The notes beneath the pieces are model-generated. The model did no database searches and was not told where the DNA came from. It saw nothing but the letters and a program-made list of their open reading frames with translations. A program made the translations under genes and the position numbers. Positions 26,721 to 34,923 of a stretch of DNA of 64,000 nt are shown here, one piece after another (the stretch's first letter is position 1; every line of letters begins with the position of its first letter). The stretch comes from Neoluteolibacter marinus (lineage in GTDB: Bacteria > Verrucomicrobiota > Verrucomicrobiia > Verrucomicrobiales > Akkermansiaceae). The stretch is from assembly GCF_014904755.1 (NCBI RefSeq), contig NZ_JACZFQ010000013.1:1-64000 (forward strand), written 5' to 3'.

Positions 26721-27445
26721 CGGTCGGTGTTTTGGGTTGATTCTTCGGCAGCGGGCGTGGCCTCGGCGTTCGGGAGCGACGCCAGCAACTGGCTCAGTCG
26801 ATCAAGAGCTTCGCCCAACTTGAGGGAGTCGTCTTCCAGCCGCTCGACGGAAGAACCGAGGACGGCCGCCATGGTCCCGGTCTGGGCGTAGCGGAGCGTC
26901 GGATCGTATCCCGGCTCGTTGACCGCGATGACTTGGTCGCCGTCGGCATCGGGAACCAGCAGATGGGGACGGATCGAGAGTGAGATGCGGGTCCCGTTCG
27001 CCAACGGAACCTCGCGGACGAAGGCGGGGACGGACTCAGGGTGTTCGAGGCGCCATCCGGCGGGCGGTTGGAACAGGGGCTTCGCCGGGAAAGGTGCAAG
27101 CAGCTTCACCGATTTGGCATCGATGTTGGACCGGCTGTCTTGACCCGGTTCCACGGTCACACTGACGCCCTCAGGTTCCGGGGTCGCGGGTTCTGCATCC
27201 TCCAGGGCATCCATCACGGGCGGCAGGCCGGAAATCAAAACAGGTGCTCCCGGATCAACGGGAACGAGCGATGGAACGGCTCCGCTGAAGTCCAGGGATG
27301 TCGAGGAGGCGTCTTCGCCATCGAAGCCCTCGCTCAAAGCGGAGAACAGTGGATCCCGTTCACCGGCCTTAGGTGCGATGTCCTGAGCGAGCAGCGCCGG
27401 GGCGGTGAGGACGGCGCAGGTCAGAATGAAACGGATCGAATTCAT
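26717..27445 (-). CDS. unrecognised exported protein of the pilus cluster
   Basis: This 242-residue protein has a clear signal peptide (MNSIRFILTCAVLTAPALLA, cleavage likely after ALLA or LLAQ) followed by about 75 residues of acidic, Pro- and Ser-rich disorder. A folded middle section (about 108-185: PLFQPPAGWRLEHPESVPAF, NGTRISLSIRPHLLVPDADG) looks beta-rich. The C-terminal 45 residues form an amphipathic helix (SSVERLEDDSLKLGEALDRL). No family is recognised. It overlaps both neighbours by four bases, so it is translationally coupled within the pilus operon and presumably acts in the periplasm or at the outer membrane with them. Confidence 0.72.
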   Translation of the reverse strand: MNSIRFILTCAVLTAPALLAQDIAPKAGERDPLFSALSEGFDGEDASSTSLDFSGAVPSLVPVDPGAPVLISGLPPVMDALEDAEPATPEPEGVSVTVEPGQDSRSNIDAKSVKLLAPFPAKPLFQPPAGWRLEHPESVPAFVREVPLANGTRISLSIRPHLLVPDADGDQVIAVNEPGYDPTLRYAQTGTMAAVLGSSVERLEDDSLKLGEALDRLSQLLASLPNAEATPAAEESTQNTDR

Positions 27446-28221
27446 CGGTTCTGGATTTCGATGGCTTGGGTGCTGTCGAGGGTCTCGTTCGATTCCGGTT
27501 TCGCGATGGCCGGGAGCGATGGACTGTCAGCGCGCAGAACGGGGGCCGGAATGGTGTCGCCAACGAGTTGGTTCCACTCGGCAAGCAGAGTCTGGCCTTC
27601 ATCACGGATCATCCGTGATGCCTCTTGATAGTTGCCGATGCGCGTCATCAATGCGCGGGCCTTGGCAATCTCCTCGGGTGTCCACCGCAGGGATCTGCTG
27701 CGATACATGACCGGGACTTCGAGCATGATTTTCCCCAGGTCCGCCCCGTCGGGAGCTTGCGCCCTCAAGACATGCTGCACCCTCAAATTGGTTTCCTCGT
27801 AAGTGGAATCAGCGTCCGGTTTCCCCGCAACGAGCCGCCGCGGGTCGGCGGATTGTGGTTTTCCCGCTTCCCCGGGCAGCGCGTTGGAACGAGGCAGCAG
27901 GGATTCAACCGGCTGATCTGCCGGACGAGGACTGGCCGCCAGTACCGGCTCGGGTGAGGACGCAGCGGGTCCCTGCTCGACCGGGGAGACAATGACCGGC
28001 TTGGTGAGATAGAGGCCGCAGAACACCGCGGCCAGGGCGGTGCTGGTGACGAGTAGCCAGGGATAGGCCCTTTGCACCGGGCAGGCGGTTGCGGAACGGC
28101 GGTTGGGTGATGAGGAATTTCCCCCGAGAGGACCCAGTTCCAGAGTCTGGGTCGACGCGACGACCGCAACGGGTTTTGACGATGCGGGTGCGGGTTGATG
28201 GGTGGTAGGAAGCGGGCGCAT
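27442..28221 (-). CDS. unrecognised single-pass membrane protein of the pilus cluster
   Basis: This 259-residue protein has a roughly 50-residue cytoplasmic Pro/Ser/Ala-rich N-terminus, one membrane span (about residues 52-74, around WLLVTSTALAAVFCGLYL) and a periplasmic region. The latter begins with a disordered linker and ends in a conserved-looking helical part (RSLRWTPEEIAKARALMTRI, EASRMIRDEGQTLLAEWNQL). I start at ATG 28221, four bases after the stop of the upstream gene; an in-frame ATG at 28293 would add 24 residues but overlap that gene by 68 bases. Topology resembles bitopic assembly proteins of secretion systems such as GspC or PilP anchors, but no homology is claimed. The stop overlaps the next start by four bases. 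Confidence 0.68.
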   Translation of the reverse strand: MRPLPTTHQPAPASSKPVAVVASTQTLELGPLGGNSSSPNRRSATACPVQRAYPWLLVTSTALAAVFCGLYLTKPVIVSPVEQGPAASSPEPVLAASPRPADQPVESLLPRSNALPGEAGKPQSADPRRLVAGKPDADSTYEETNLRVQHVLRAQAPDGADLGKIMLEVPVMYRSRSLRWTPEEIAKARALMTRIGNYQEASRMIRDEGQTLLAEWNQLVGDTIPAPVLRADSPSLPAIAKPESNETLDSTQAIEIQNR

Positions 28222-28225
28222 GAGG

Positions 28226-28705
28226 TCAAGGTGCTGTCGATTCGTGCCGGGAATCGCTGGCAGGCTTGTTTGCGGGGGGAGTGAGGATGGCATGGGTGAT
28301 GAGAGTCTGGTCGGAGACCCCGGGGAATGACGTCAGCGTCAGCGTGTCCCGGGTCAGGCGGAGGTGCTTGTGGACGCCGCCATGATTGCTCGTGGCCTGG
28401 ACGCCTGGAACCACTTCGAGGGGGCCTCCCGCGGAATTCTGGCGCCCGATTCCGTCGGAGCGGTAGATCGTGAACGAGGACCAGGCATCGGCTTGTCCTT
28501 CGGAAGCGAGCCGGACGGTCACACCATCGGTCTCCACCGAGATCTTGAACGGCTTGATCGGCACCCGGATCACCTTGCCGGTCCCGGTGATCTTCAACTG
28601 CGAATGGACGGTGTAGTCACCGAAGGCATCAAAGTCGCCGTCCCCCGCGTTCGCATGGCAAGCGAGGGCGATAGCCGAGGCGACAATGGAGCTGGAGACT
28701 TTCAT
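28226..28705 (-). CDS. unrecognised exported beta-rich protein of the pilus cluster
   Basis: This 159-residue protein begins with a signal peptide (MKVSSSIVASAIALACHANA, cut probably after ANA) and continues with alternating polar and hydrophobic residues typical of a beta-sandwich (YTVHSQLKITGTGKVIRVPI, TVRLASEGQADAWSSFTIY). There are no cysteines after the signal. No family is recognised. I start at ATG 28705, which overlaps the stop of the upstream prepilin gene by four bases; the longer upstream frame is a shadow. Coupling to a prepilin suggests a minor periplasmic component or a pilus-tip accessory protein. Confidence 0.7.
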   Translation of the reverse strand: MKVSSSIVASAIALACHANAGDGDFDAFGDYTVHSQLKITGTGKVIRVPIKPFKISVETDGVTVRLASEGQADAWSSFTIYRSDGIGRQNSAGGPLEVVPGVQATSNHGGVHKHLRLTRDTLTLTSFPGVSDQTLITHAILTPPANKPASDSRHESTAP

Positions 28706-29124
28706 TCCCCGACGTCCCAGAGGGAGTCTGTTGGTGAAGCTGACGGGTCGTATTTCGTGCCCCCGGTTCCACCGCTGGTCGCGGTCAAATACGGTGGCGA
28801 AACGTTCACTCGGACGTAGAGCCTGGTGCCATCGAGCGCTTTTGCGGTCGGGAATGTGGTCAATCCATTGGGAAGGTATGGCAACAGCATTGCGGGCGTG
28901 ATCGAGGTGACCGCTGTTGTCGGACTGTCGGCAAGGAAGGTCCGCTGTGCGACATACACGGTCCGCAAGGTTTCCGAGCCTTCGCGGGCCTTCTTCCAAT
29001 CGCCGATGACACTTGACGAGTAAAAGCCGGTCGTCATCAAGGTGATCAGAACGAAGATCACCAAGGACATTTCAATCAGGGTGAAGCCCCGCGACGTGGA
29101 CTTGCTGAAATAGCGGGCGTTCAT
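28702..29124 (-). CDS. type IV prepilin / pseudopilin
   Basis: This 140-residue protein carries a type III (prepilin) signal: a short basic leader ending in Gly13, then FTLIEMSLVIFVLITLM with Glu at mature position 5. Prepilin peptidase should cut after Gly13 and methylate Phe14. The hydrophobic helix is followed by a helical spine (DWKKAREGSETLRTVYVAQR) and a short C-terminal domain without a cysteine pair. It is probably a minor pilin or pseudopilin, since the other prepilin in this locus (38154-38582) lies upstream of the assembly genes. No peptidase gene is visible in the window. Its stop overlaps the next gene by four bases. Confidence 0.88.
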   Translation of the reverse strand: MNARYFSKSTSRGFTLIEMSLVIFVLITLMTTGFYSSSVIGDWKKAREGSETLRTVYVAQRTFLADSPTTAVTSITPAMLLPYLPNGLTTFPTAKALDGTRLYVRVNVSPPYLTATSGGTGGTKYDPSASPTDSLWDVGE

Positions 29125-29226
29125 GGGACAGTGGGTAGGCTAGGTTGGTTAAGAAGAGTTGAAAAGTCGTAATTCCAAGGGAATCTCGGCCTGCCTCCGT
29201 CCGGTCTCGGTCGGACGGTGAGCCCG

Positions 29227-29640
29227 TCACCCCTTCAGGATCTCTATCGCTTCGGCAACGTTGTCGCGCAGTTCGGGGTTCTCCCAGGCCATCCGGGCGA
29301 AGTGTACCAGGATGAATGCAATCACCGCGGTAATTCCAAACCAGACAAACCACCACGTGACCGACTTGCCTTGTGGCGCGATCAGGGGAACGTACCAGGC
29401 CTCGCGGTCGACCACCCGGGTGGTGAACATCTGGTTGGCACTGCGTAGGTTCTCGATCAGCGCATTGACCGACACTTCGCTCCGAACGATGAAGCGATGC
29501 TTGTACTTGCGGCCCGGTGTGTCGGGGAGTTCTTCGGCGATCACTCCCGCAGGCACGAACTCGGGGCGGCGCAAGGTGTAGACGTGCGTTTCGTAGACGA
29601 AGCGCTGGCGCAGCCACCGGTCGAGTCTTGTCAGTTGCAT
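29227..29640 (-). CDS. small membrane protein of the pilus cluster
   Basis: This 137-residue protein has a soluble N-terminal domain of about 90 residues (RLDRWLRQRFVYETHVYTLR, YKHRFIVRSEVSVNALIENL) and one strong membrane span at about 94-114 (WWFVWFGITAVIAFILVHFA), ending in a short acidic helix. No family is recognised. It lies 21 bases after pilC and about 100 bases before the second prepilin, on the same strand. The size and C-terminal anchor would suit a small inner-membrane platform partner, but there is no sequence evidence for a specific role. Confidence 0.75.
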   Translation of the reverse strand: MQLTRLDRWLRQRFVYETHVYTLRRPEFVPAGVIAEELPDTPGRKYKHRFIVRSEVSVNALIENLRSANQMFTTRVVDREAWYVPLIAPQGKSVTWWFVWFGITAVIAFILVHFARMAWENPELRDNVAEAIEILKG

Positions 29641-29661
29641 GGCGGTCGGGGTTTCGAAGGG

Positions 29662-30789
29662 TCAGATCCCGCTGTTCATCATCTTCGGACCCATGAGGAA
29701 GATCGGAAGGAAGGTGCCAACGAAAACTGCGGCGATCAGGCCGACCGCGATGATCAGCACGAGGAAGTTCACCGTTGCGGTGAAGGAAGACATGTAGTTC
29801 GCCGAGTCTTCCTCGTACATTTGCGAAAGCATCTCCAGCTGGTTGTCGAGGGATGCCGACTTTTCGCCGATCGACATCATGTGGACGACCTGCGAATCAA
29901 CGGAGGTATACTTCGAGAAGGCAGACGACAGAGGTACACCGGAATGTTCGTACTTGTCGGCGGCGTCGCGGAGTTCCTGGTAGAAGGGGGTGCCCTTGAC
30001 GCTGTTGGCCGCCACGCGGATCGACTTCGCGAGGTTAATTCCGTTGGCGTGGAGCATTTTCATGGTGGAAAGGAAGGTCATCTGGCGCAGGCTGAGGATC
30101 ATCATCCGCAGCAATCGCCACTTTGACATTCCGAGGCCCAGGATGAAGTTCCGCACCTTGTTGGACCTCCACACGGTGATCCCGAAAGCGATGACCCCGA
30201 TGACAAAGTATGGCCAGCAGGCCTTGGTGATGGCGCTCACCTTGAAGGCAATCGCTGTCATCCCGTCCGGAGTTTGGCTGACTTGCTTGAGCATGTCCTG
30301 GACCTGGGGGACGATGCTGAGCTGGGAAAAGATAAATGCACCGGTAAGGACCGAGATGATCACTCCGGGCATGACAGTTGCCTTCTTGATAGCCTTGTTG
30401 AAGTGGAGTTCGCTGGTGAAGCGCGAGGCGAGGGAGGTGAAGGCTTGGTGGAGTTGGCCGGCGTCGCTGCCTGCCTGGACAAGACCGACCACCATCTCGC
30501 TGAAGCGTCCGGTACGCCGGAAGGCCTCGTGAACACTGACCCCTGCGTTGATATCCTCGCGGATCTTGTTGAGGGTGTCCGCCATCATCTTGTCCTGGAG
30601 GCCCTGGGCGTAGTACTTGAGCGCGTCTGCCGTATTGATCTGCGCGCGCAGCATCGAGCCGAGCCCGCGAAACATCGAGATCAGCTGCTTCTTGTTGAAC
30701 TGCTTGACCTTGGATTGCTTGAGGAAGCTGAACGATCCTTGTGCGGCCGCGGGTGCTGCCGGCTTGGCGGTGACGGTGGCGCTACTCAT
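29662..30789 (-). CDS. pilC: type IV pilus/type II secretion inner-membrane platform protein (PilC/GspF)
   Basis: This 375-residue protein has two T2SSF helical domains (about 40-165 and 240-345) and three membrane spans: near 170-190 (MPGVIISVLTGAFIFSQL), near 215-240 (YFVIGVIAFGITVW) and the C-terminal FLVLIIAVGLIAAVFVGTF. Family features include FRGLGSMLRAQINTADAL in the first domain, VGLVQAGSDAGQLHQAF and the matching MSIGEKSASLDNQLEMLSQM of the second. PilC/GspF proteins form the membrane base turned by the PilB ATPase. Its start overlaps the end of pilB by eight bases, so the two are translated together. The assignment is secure, but pilus versus secretion use cannot be decided from it alone. 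Confidence 0.93.
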   Translation of the reverse strand: MSSATVTAKPAAPAAAQGSFSFLKQSKVKQFNKKQLISMFRGLGSMLRAQINTADALKYYAQGLQDKMMADTLNKIREDINAGVSVHEAFRRTGRFSEMVVGLVQAGSDAGQLHQAFTSLASRFTSELHFNKAIKKATVMPGVIISVLTGAFIFSQLSIVPQVQDMLKQVSQTPDGMTAIAFKVSAITKACWPYFVIGVIAFGITVWRSNKVRNFILGLGMSKWRLLRMMILSLRQMTFLSTMKMLHANGINLAKSIRVAANSVKGTPFYQELRDAADKYEHSGVPLSSAFSKYTSVDSQVVHMMSIGEKSASLDNQLEMLSQMYEEDSANYMSSFTATVNFLVLIIAVGLIAAVFVGTFLPIFLMGPKMMNSGI

Positions 30790-32476
30790 CGGTATAGGTC
30801 ATGTCGATGACTTTGGAGACTGCCTCGATGTCGGTTTTACCCTCGCGCAGGAGCCGCAGCCCGCTGCGGCGGAGGTTGGGGAGCTTGCCTTCTTCCTGGA
30901 TCTTCACTTCCAGGTCATAAGGTGAGATCTCGCCTTTCGACAGCATGTCCGAAGTCTTCGGGGTGATGGGGATGATTTCGAGGATGGCGGTGCGGCCGCT
31001 ATAACCGGAGTTCCGGCATTCGGTGCAACCGTTGGCACTGGCGTTGAAAACGGGAGTGGTCGCCCAGGACTCGTCGAGATTGAAGGTCCGGCGGTCGTGC
31101 TCAGACACTCCGGGGGAGGCCTCCTTGCAGTAAGGGCAGAGGATTTTCACGAGGCGCTGGGCACAGGCCGCTTTCAGGGTTTGTGCGATTTTCCAGCGCT
31201 CGATTCCCAATTGCTCGAATCGCTCGATGATCTGGGATGCGCGGGGCGTGTGGATCGTCGTGAGAACCTTGTGGCCCGTGACTGCGGCCTCGATTGCGAG
31301 TTCGGCGGATTCGATGTCGCGCACCTCACCCATGAGGATGATGTCGGGGTCACTCCGCATGAACGATGCGATCATCGGCTTGAACTCCTTGGGACTCTTG
31401 AGGTCACAATGGGTAATGCCGGGGACCTCGTCCTCGACCGGGTTCTCCAAGGTCAGGATGTTGACGTCGGGGCGGTTCAGCTCACGCAAAATGGCATTCA
31501 GCGTCGTGGACTTGCCGGATCCCGTGGGGCCGGACATGACGATGATGCCGGCCGGGACCTTCATCACCTTGGCGAGCTCGAAAAGCGTCTCTTCATCGAA
31601 TGCCAGGGTGCCTTTGCCGAGGGTCACGTTGATGTTGCTCTTGTCGAGCAGACGCATGGTCACGTGATAGCCCCGGTAAGTACGATGCCGCTCGTACCGG
31701 ATGTCGATCGGCCGGTGGAAATAGGAGATGGTGAAACGTCCCGAAATGCCCGGCGCGGTGGCACGGATTTCGGTGGGGAGTTTCATCAGGTTGAGAAGGA
31801 AGGCGTCGAGGCGATCCTTCAGCTTCATCGGGATCTCCACCTTGTTGCCGATGTCACCATCGACCCGGTAGGCATAGTAGAAGGACTCCTTCTCGACCTT
31901 GAAGTGGATGTCCGATGCCCGGGTTTTAACGGCGTCGGCCATCACCGTAGCCACCAGCTGGGCCATTGGCTCGGTGTAGTCGGTGGTGACGTCGAAGTCA
32001 CGGATCCCATCGTCGTTGTCCTCAACGTCGATCGCCTCGAGTTCCGATCGGCTCGGGCCGGAATTCGTCCCGACGGACTCGATGGCACGGGCGATTTCGG
32101 ACGCAAGGGTGACCACCTTGACAATCTCGAGATCGGGGAACCTCGGTGCCAGGTATTCGTCGGGGAGTGGATTCCAGGGGTTGGCGACCGCGACGATCAA
32201 TTTGTCGCCGGTGATCGAAAGCGGGCTGAAGAGTCCACGGGTCAGGACCGTCGGGTCGCAGTAGGTGTGCAAGGTGCCGTCGCAGAACTCGGCGACCTTC
32301 GGGAAAAAGGAGAGACCGTTGATTTTCGCGACCGCTCCCATGAAGCAGTAGCGGGTGACCCGGTTCGCCACCTGATCGTGGCTGAGTTCGCTGTATTGCG
32401 GGTCGTGATTTGCCAGCGCGCGCATGATTTGCCCGCTAATCAAATCGTTGAAGGACATGCTGTCGTAGTCGATCAC
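30782..32476 (-). CDS. pilB: PilB/GspE-type assembly ATPase
   Basis: This 564-residue cytosolic protein is a secretion/pilus extension ATPase. The N-terminal 160 residues are a GspE_N-like domain. The motor has Walker A GPTGSGKSTTLNAIL near 312, the Asp box, Walker B LMGEVRDIESAELAIEAAVT near 382 and the His box TTIHTPRASQ. A zinc-binding tetracysteine unit follows (CPYCKE near 447 and CTECRNSGYSGRTAI near 485), typical of PilB and GspE but not of PilT. It powers addition of pilin subunits through PilC. ATG 32476 overlaps the upstream stop by four bases. Extension by this enzyme and retraction by the PilT-like protein at 38673-39947 would make a dynamic pilus. Confidence 0.94.
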   Translation of the reverse strand: MIDYDSMSFNDLISGQIMRALANHDPQYSELSHDQVANRVTRYCFMGAVAKINGLSFFPKVAEFCDGTLHTYCDPTVLTRGLFSPLSITGDKLIVAVANPWNPLPDEYLAPRFPDLEIVKVVTLASEIARAIESVGTNSGPSRSELEAIDVEDNDDGIRDFDVTTDYTEPMAQLVATVMADAVKTRASDIHFKVEKESFYYAYRVDGDIGNKVEIPMKLKDRLDAFLLNLMKLPTEIRATAPGISGRFTISYFHRPIDIRYERHRTYRGYHVTMRLLDKSNINVTLGKGTLAFDEETLFELAKVMKVPAGIIVMSGPTGSGKSTTLNAILRELNRPDVNILTLENPVEDEVPGITHCDLKSPKEFKPMIASFMRSDPDIILMGEVRDIESAELAIEAAVTGHKVLTTIHTPRASQIIERFEQLGIERWKIAQTLKAACAQRLVKILCPYCKEASPGVSEHDRRTFNLDESWATTPVFNASANGCTECRNSGYSGRTAILEIIPITPKTSDMLSKGEISPYDLEVKIQEEGKLPNLRRSGLRLLREGKTDIEAVSKVIDMTYTDE

Positions 32477-33048
32477 AGCTCGAAGTGCTTGCGGGTGAGG
32501 AAAGTCCAGCTCTCGTAGTCCATCCTGACCGAGGTGACAAAGGGCTTGATGGCAAAGCGGCGGTCGACCGTGGCGAGGATTTCATCGGCCATGATCCTCG
32601 CGGCGACGGGATTGAGGGCCCCGGTGCCGATTGCGTCGGTATCCTCTGCGTAAAGGATGGGCGCGAGGAGTGCCCGGGCGACCTTGTGGAGGTGGTCGAA
32701 GGACTCGTAGAAGGCAGATGGCGCGATGAGTTTCCCGGCGAAGGGCACCAAGGGGGGGGAGGGGTGGATCACCTGGGATACCGCGTGGGTGATCCGTGCC
32801 ACCTCGACCCCCATGTGCTCTTCTTCCGTTCCCTGGACGCGGGCCAGGATCTCAAGGAGATCGAGCGGCTCGCCCTGGCTCACCGAGCGTTCGAAGACCG
32901 TCCGGACGCGTGCGGTCTCCGTGTCCGTGGCGATTCCGGTCGCCTGGATCGCCTGGATGGTCTGCTCCATGCAGCTGTGGAGCAGATCAAGGACCCCACC
33001 GGACTTGCGCCCGGTGGAGTCATGAGCCGTGTGGATGGGGGATGACAT
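32473..33048 (-). CDS. unrecognised helical protein encoded between secretin and pilB
   Basis: I do not recognise this 191-residue protein. It has no signal peptide or membrane span and is predicted mostly helical (LDLLHSCMEQTIQAIQATG, EPLDLLEILARVQGTEEEHM, FYESFDHLHKVARALLAPIL). I start at ATG 33048; the open frame upstream continues into low-complexity sequence. The coding strand includes a run of eight C residues near 32752-32759 (Pro-Pro), a possible slippage site. It is coupled to pilB by a four-base overlap, so a cytosolic adaptor or regulator of the ATPase is the simplest guess, without homology support. Confidence 0.7.
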   Translation of the reverse strand: MSSPIHTAHDSTGRKSGGVLDLLHSCMEQTIQAIQATGIATDTETARVRTVFERSVSQGEPLDLLEILARVQGTEEEHMGVEVARITHAVSQVIHPSPPLVPFAGKLIAPSAFYESFDHLHKVARALLAPILYAEDTDAIGTGALNPVAARIMADEILATVDRRFAIKPFVTSVRMDYESWTFLTRKHFEL

Positions 33049-33095
33049 GGTAGGTCGGGGGTCCAGGGGTCTCATTGGCGCCCGCTGGCGGGCGA

Positions 33096-34883
33096 TTACT
33101 TGCGCGCCTTGCTGAAGCGGGTCCGGTTGAGTTCCGACTTGGTCGGGTAGTAGGGAGCTTCCTGGGGCTTGAGGTCGCGGACGCTGCGGCGGAGGTTCGG
33201 TTCGTGGGCCGGGCCGGGATTGCACTCGGGATCAACCCAGTCGTGGTCCTGGGTCAGGGAAACATTCCGGTGAATGCGGCTCGACTGGCTTCCGGTTGCC
33301 GAGCGGCTGCTCGGGTCGTAGGAAGTGGGAGTCACGATGAACACCAGGCTGGCGTTCTCCTTCACGGTTTCCTTGCTCTTGAAGAAGAAGTTGAGGAGGG
33401 GGACATCCCCGAGGACGGGAACCTTGGTTTTGTCCTTGTTCTCCACTTCGCCGTAGAAGCCTCCCACCACCAGCGAGTGACCGTCCGGGACGCGTGCGAG
33501 CGATTCGATCATCGATTCGGTGACGCGGGGGTAGAAGTTGCCGGTTTGCCCCGTGATCTGTTCGACGATCTGCGAGGAGCGGGGACGCAGGCGCATGCGG
33601 ATCGTGCCGTCCGGCAACAAGGTCGGGGTCACGGAGACCGAGATGCCGATTTCGCGGTGTTTTTCAGGATCATCCGCGATCGTCTTGTCAGCAGTGTCGA
33701 TCTTGTAGCGGACCTCTTCCGTCAACTGGCTGACGCCGTTGCCGGTGGTCGCGGTCGTGGTGATGATCGGCACACGGTCGATGATCGAAATGGAACCCTG
33801 CTCGTTGTCTTCGGTGATCAAGGTCGGGTTGGACACCTGGGTGGCAAAGTTTCCTTCGGCGAGGGCGCGCAGGACGCCGCTGAGCTGGATGGGAGACAGC
33901 ACGAGATTGCTTGCGGCAGCGGTCTCGACGGCAGTGAGGCCGCTGCCCGAGCTTCCGCCTGCGGCGCTATATACCGAGTCGATGCCGAAGACGCTGTTAA
34001 GGCTGCGGGCGATGCTGATGCCCGTGCCGGAGTCACCCAGGGAGCTGGACCAGTTGATGCCGGTGCGTTCGGCGGCGGTGCTGTTGACGCGGAGGATCTT
34101 GGTCTCGACGACGATCTGGCCTTTCGCCTGGTCGATGTCATGGAGCAGCCGTTGGGCTTGTTCGATGCGATGGGCCGTGTCGACGATGACGATCGTGTTG
34201 GTCTTCGGCTCGAAATTGACGATGCCGGTTCCCGGCGTGAGCATCGGCTGGATCAGCGCCTTGATTTGTTCGATGTCAGAGGGGCGCAGGTAGCGGAGCT
34301 GATAGTTGAACTCAGCGCTGGGAAGCTGGCTGAGCTGCGATTGGCTGAGCGCGTAAATGGTATTGCCCTTGTTGTAGAGCGTCAGGCCATACATGAAGGC
34401 CAGCTCCTCCATCTGGGAGAGCGGGTTGCCGTCATTGAGGTGACCGGTGACCCGGTAGTCGGGAGTCGCGATCTTGGCATTGTGGAAGTATTGCTTTCCT
34501 GCCTGCTTGGCAAGGAACTGGAAGATATCGTTCAGAGGGGCATCCTTGATGAGGTAGCCTTCTTCCGACTCCTGGATTTCCTGGTTCACGACGGGTGCGG
34601 CCGGGTCGGCAGCTCCGGGCTCGGCGGGAGCCGCAACGGGTTCGACCGGTGGGGCTCCGGCAGGCGCGACCGGCTCGGGGATGTTGGGAAGGTCGGCGGG
34701 TGCCGGCGGTAGATCCGGCGCAGGTGCCGGTGGTGGCAGATCCGGGATGGCCGGCTCCTCCGCTTGCGCAATCTCGGTGGGAACGAGTTCAGCGGGTGCG
34801 AGGTCAGCGGCTCCGTTCTCCTGGGCGGAGAGGGTCGGGTTTGGCAGGGCCAGCAGCGTGGCGACGGCGATTGCAGGCTTCAT
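33096..34883 (-). CDS. outer-membrane secretin (PilQ/GspD family, Amuc_1098-like)
   Basis: This 595-residue protein should form the outer-membrane gate of the pilus. It has a signal peptide (cut near ALPNPTLSA-QE), a roughly 70-residue Pro/Ala/Glu linker, then periplasmic N domains (EEGYLIKDAPLNDIFQFLAK, VTGHLNDGNPLSQMEELAFM; the N1-like repeat has VNFEPKTNTIVIVDTAHRIE) and the secretin core from about residue 265 (QIVVETKILRVNSTAAERTG, ending in VPVLGDVPLLNFFFKSKE near 500, the family signature). A 70-residue charged tail follows. Position and domain order match Amuc_1098 of Akkermansia muciniphila. Downstream of the PilP-like gene it completes a PilM-to-PilQ order. No separate pilotin is recognised. 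Confidence 0.91.
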   Translation of the reverse strand: MKPAIAVATLLALPNPTLSAQENGAADLAPAELVPTEIAQAEEPAIPDLPPPAPAPDLPPAPADLPNIPEPVAPAGAPPVEPVAAPAEPGAADPAAPVVNQEIQESEEGYLIKDAPLNDIFQFLAKQAGKQYFHNAKIATPDYRVTGHLNDGNPLSQMEELAFMYGLTLYNKGNTIYALSQSQLSQLPSAEFNYQLRYLRPSDIEQIKALIQPMLTPGTGIVNFEPKTNTIVIVDTAHRIEQAQRLLHDIDQAKGQIVVETKILRVNSTAAERTGINWSSSLGDSGTGISIARSLNSVFGIDSVYSAAGGSSGSGLTAVETAAASNLVLSPIQLSGVLRALAEGNFATQVSNPTLITEDNEQGSISIIDRVPIITTTATTGNGVSQLTEEVRYKIDTADKTIADDPEKHREIGISVSVTPTLLPDGTIRMRLRPRSSQIVEQITGQTGNFYPRVTESMIESLARVPDGHSLVVGGFYGEVENKDKTKVPVLGDVPLLNFFFKSKETVKENASLVFIVTPTSYDPSSRSATGSQSSRIHRNVSLTQDHDWVDPECNPGPAHEPNLRRSVRDLKPQEAPYYPTKSELNRTRFSKARK

Positions 34884-34923
34884 GTGTGTGCGGGTGTTGT
34901 GGGACAGCTAGCTGAACGATGGC

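Noticed and set aside
28226-28293. Longer start (ATG 28293) for the bitopic pilus-cluster protein
   Set aside because: It would overlap the upstream gene by 68 bases, whereas ATG 28221 gives a four-base spacing in line with the rest of the operon.
31097-32518. 473-codon plus-strand frame across pilB
   Set aside because: Opposite strand of a complete PilB ATPase; no motif of its own.
33075-34712. 545-codon plus-strand frame across the secretin gene
   Set aside because: Gly/Asp/Val/Arg-rich shadow with no domain, start signal or continuity; the minus-strand secretin explains the locus.
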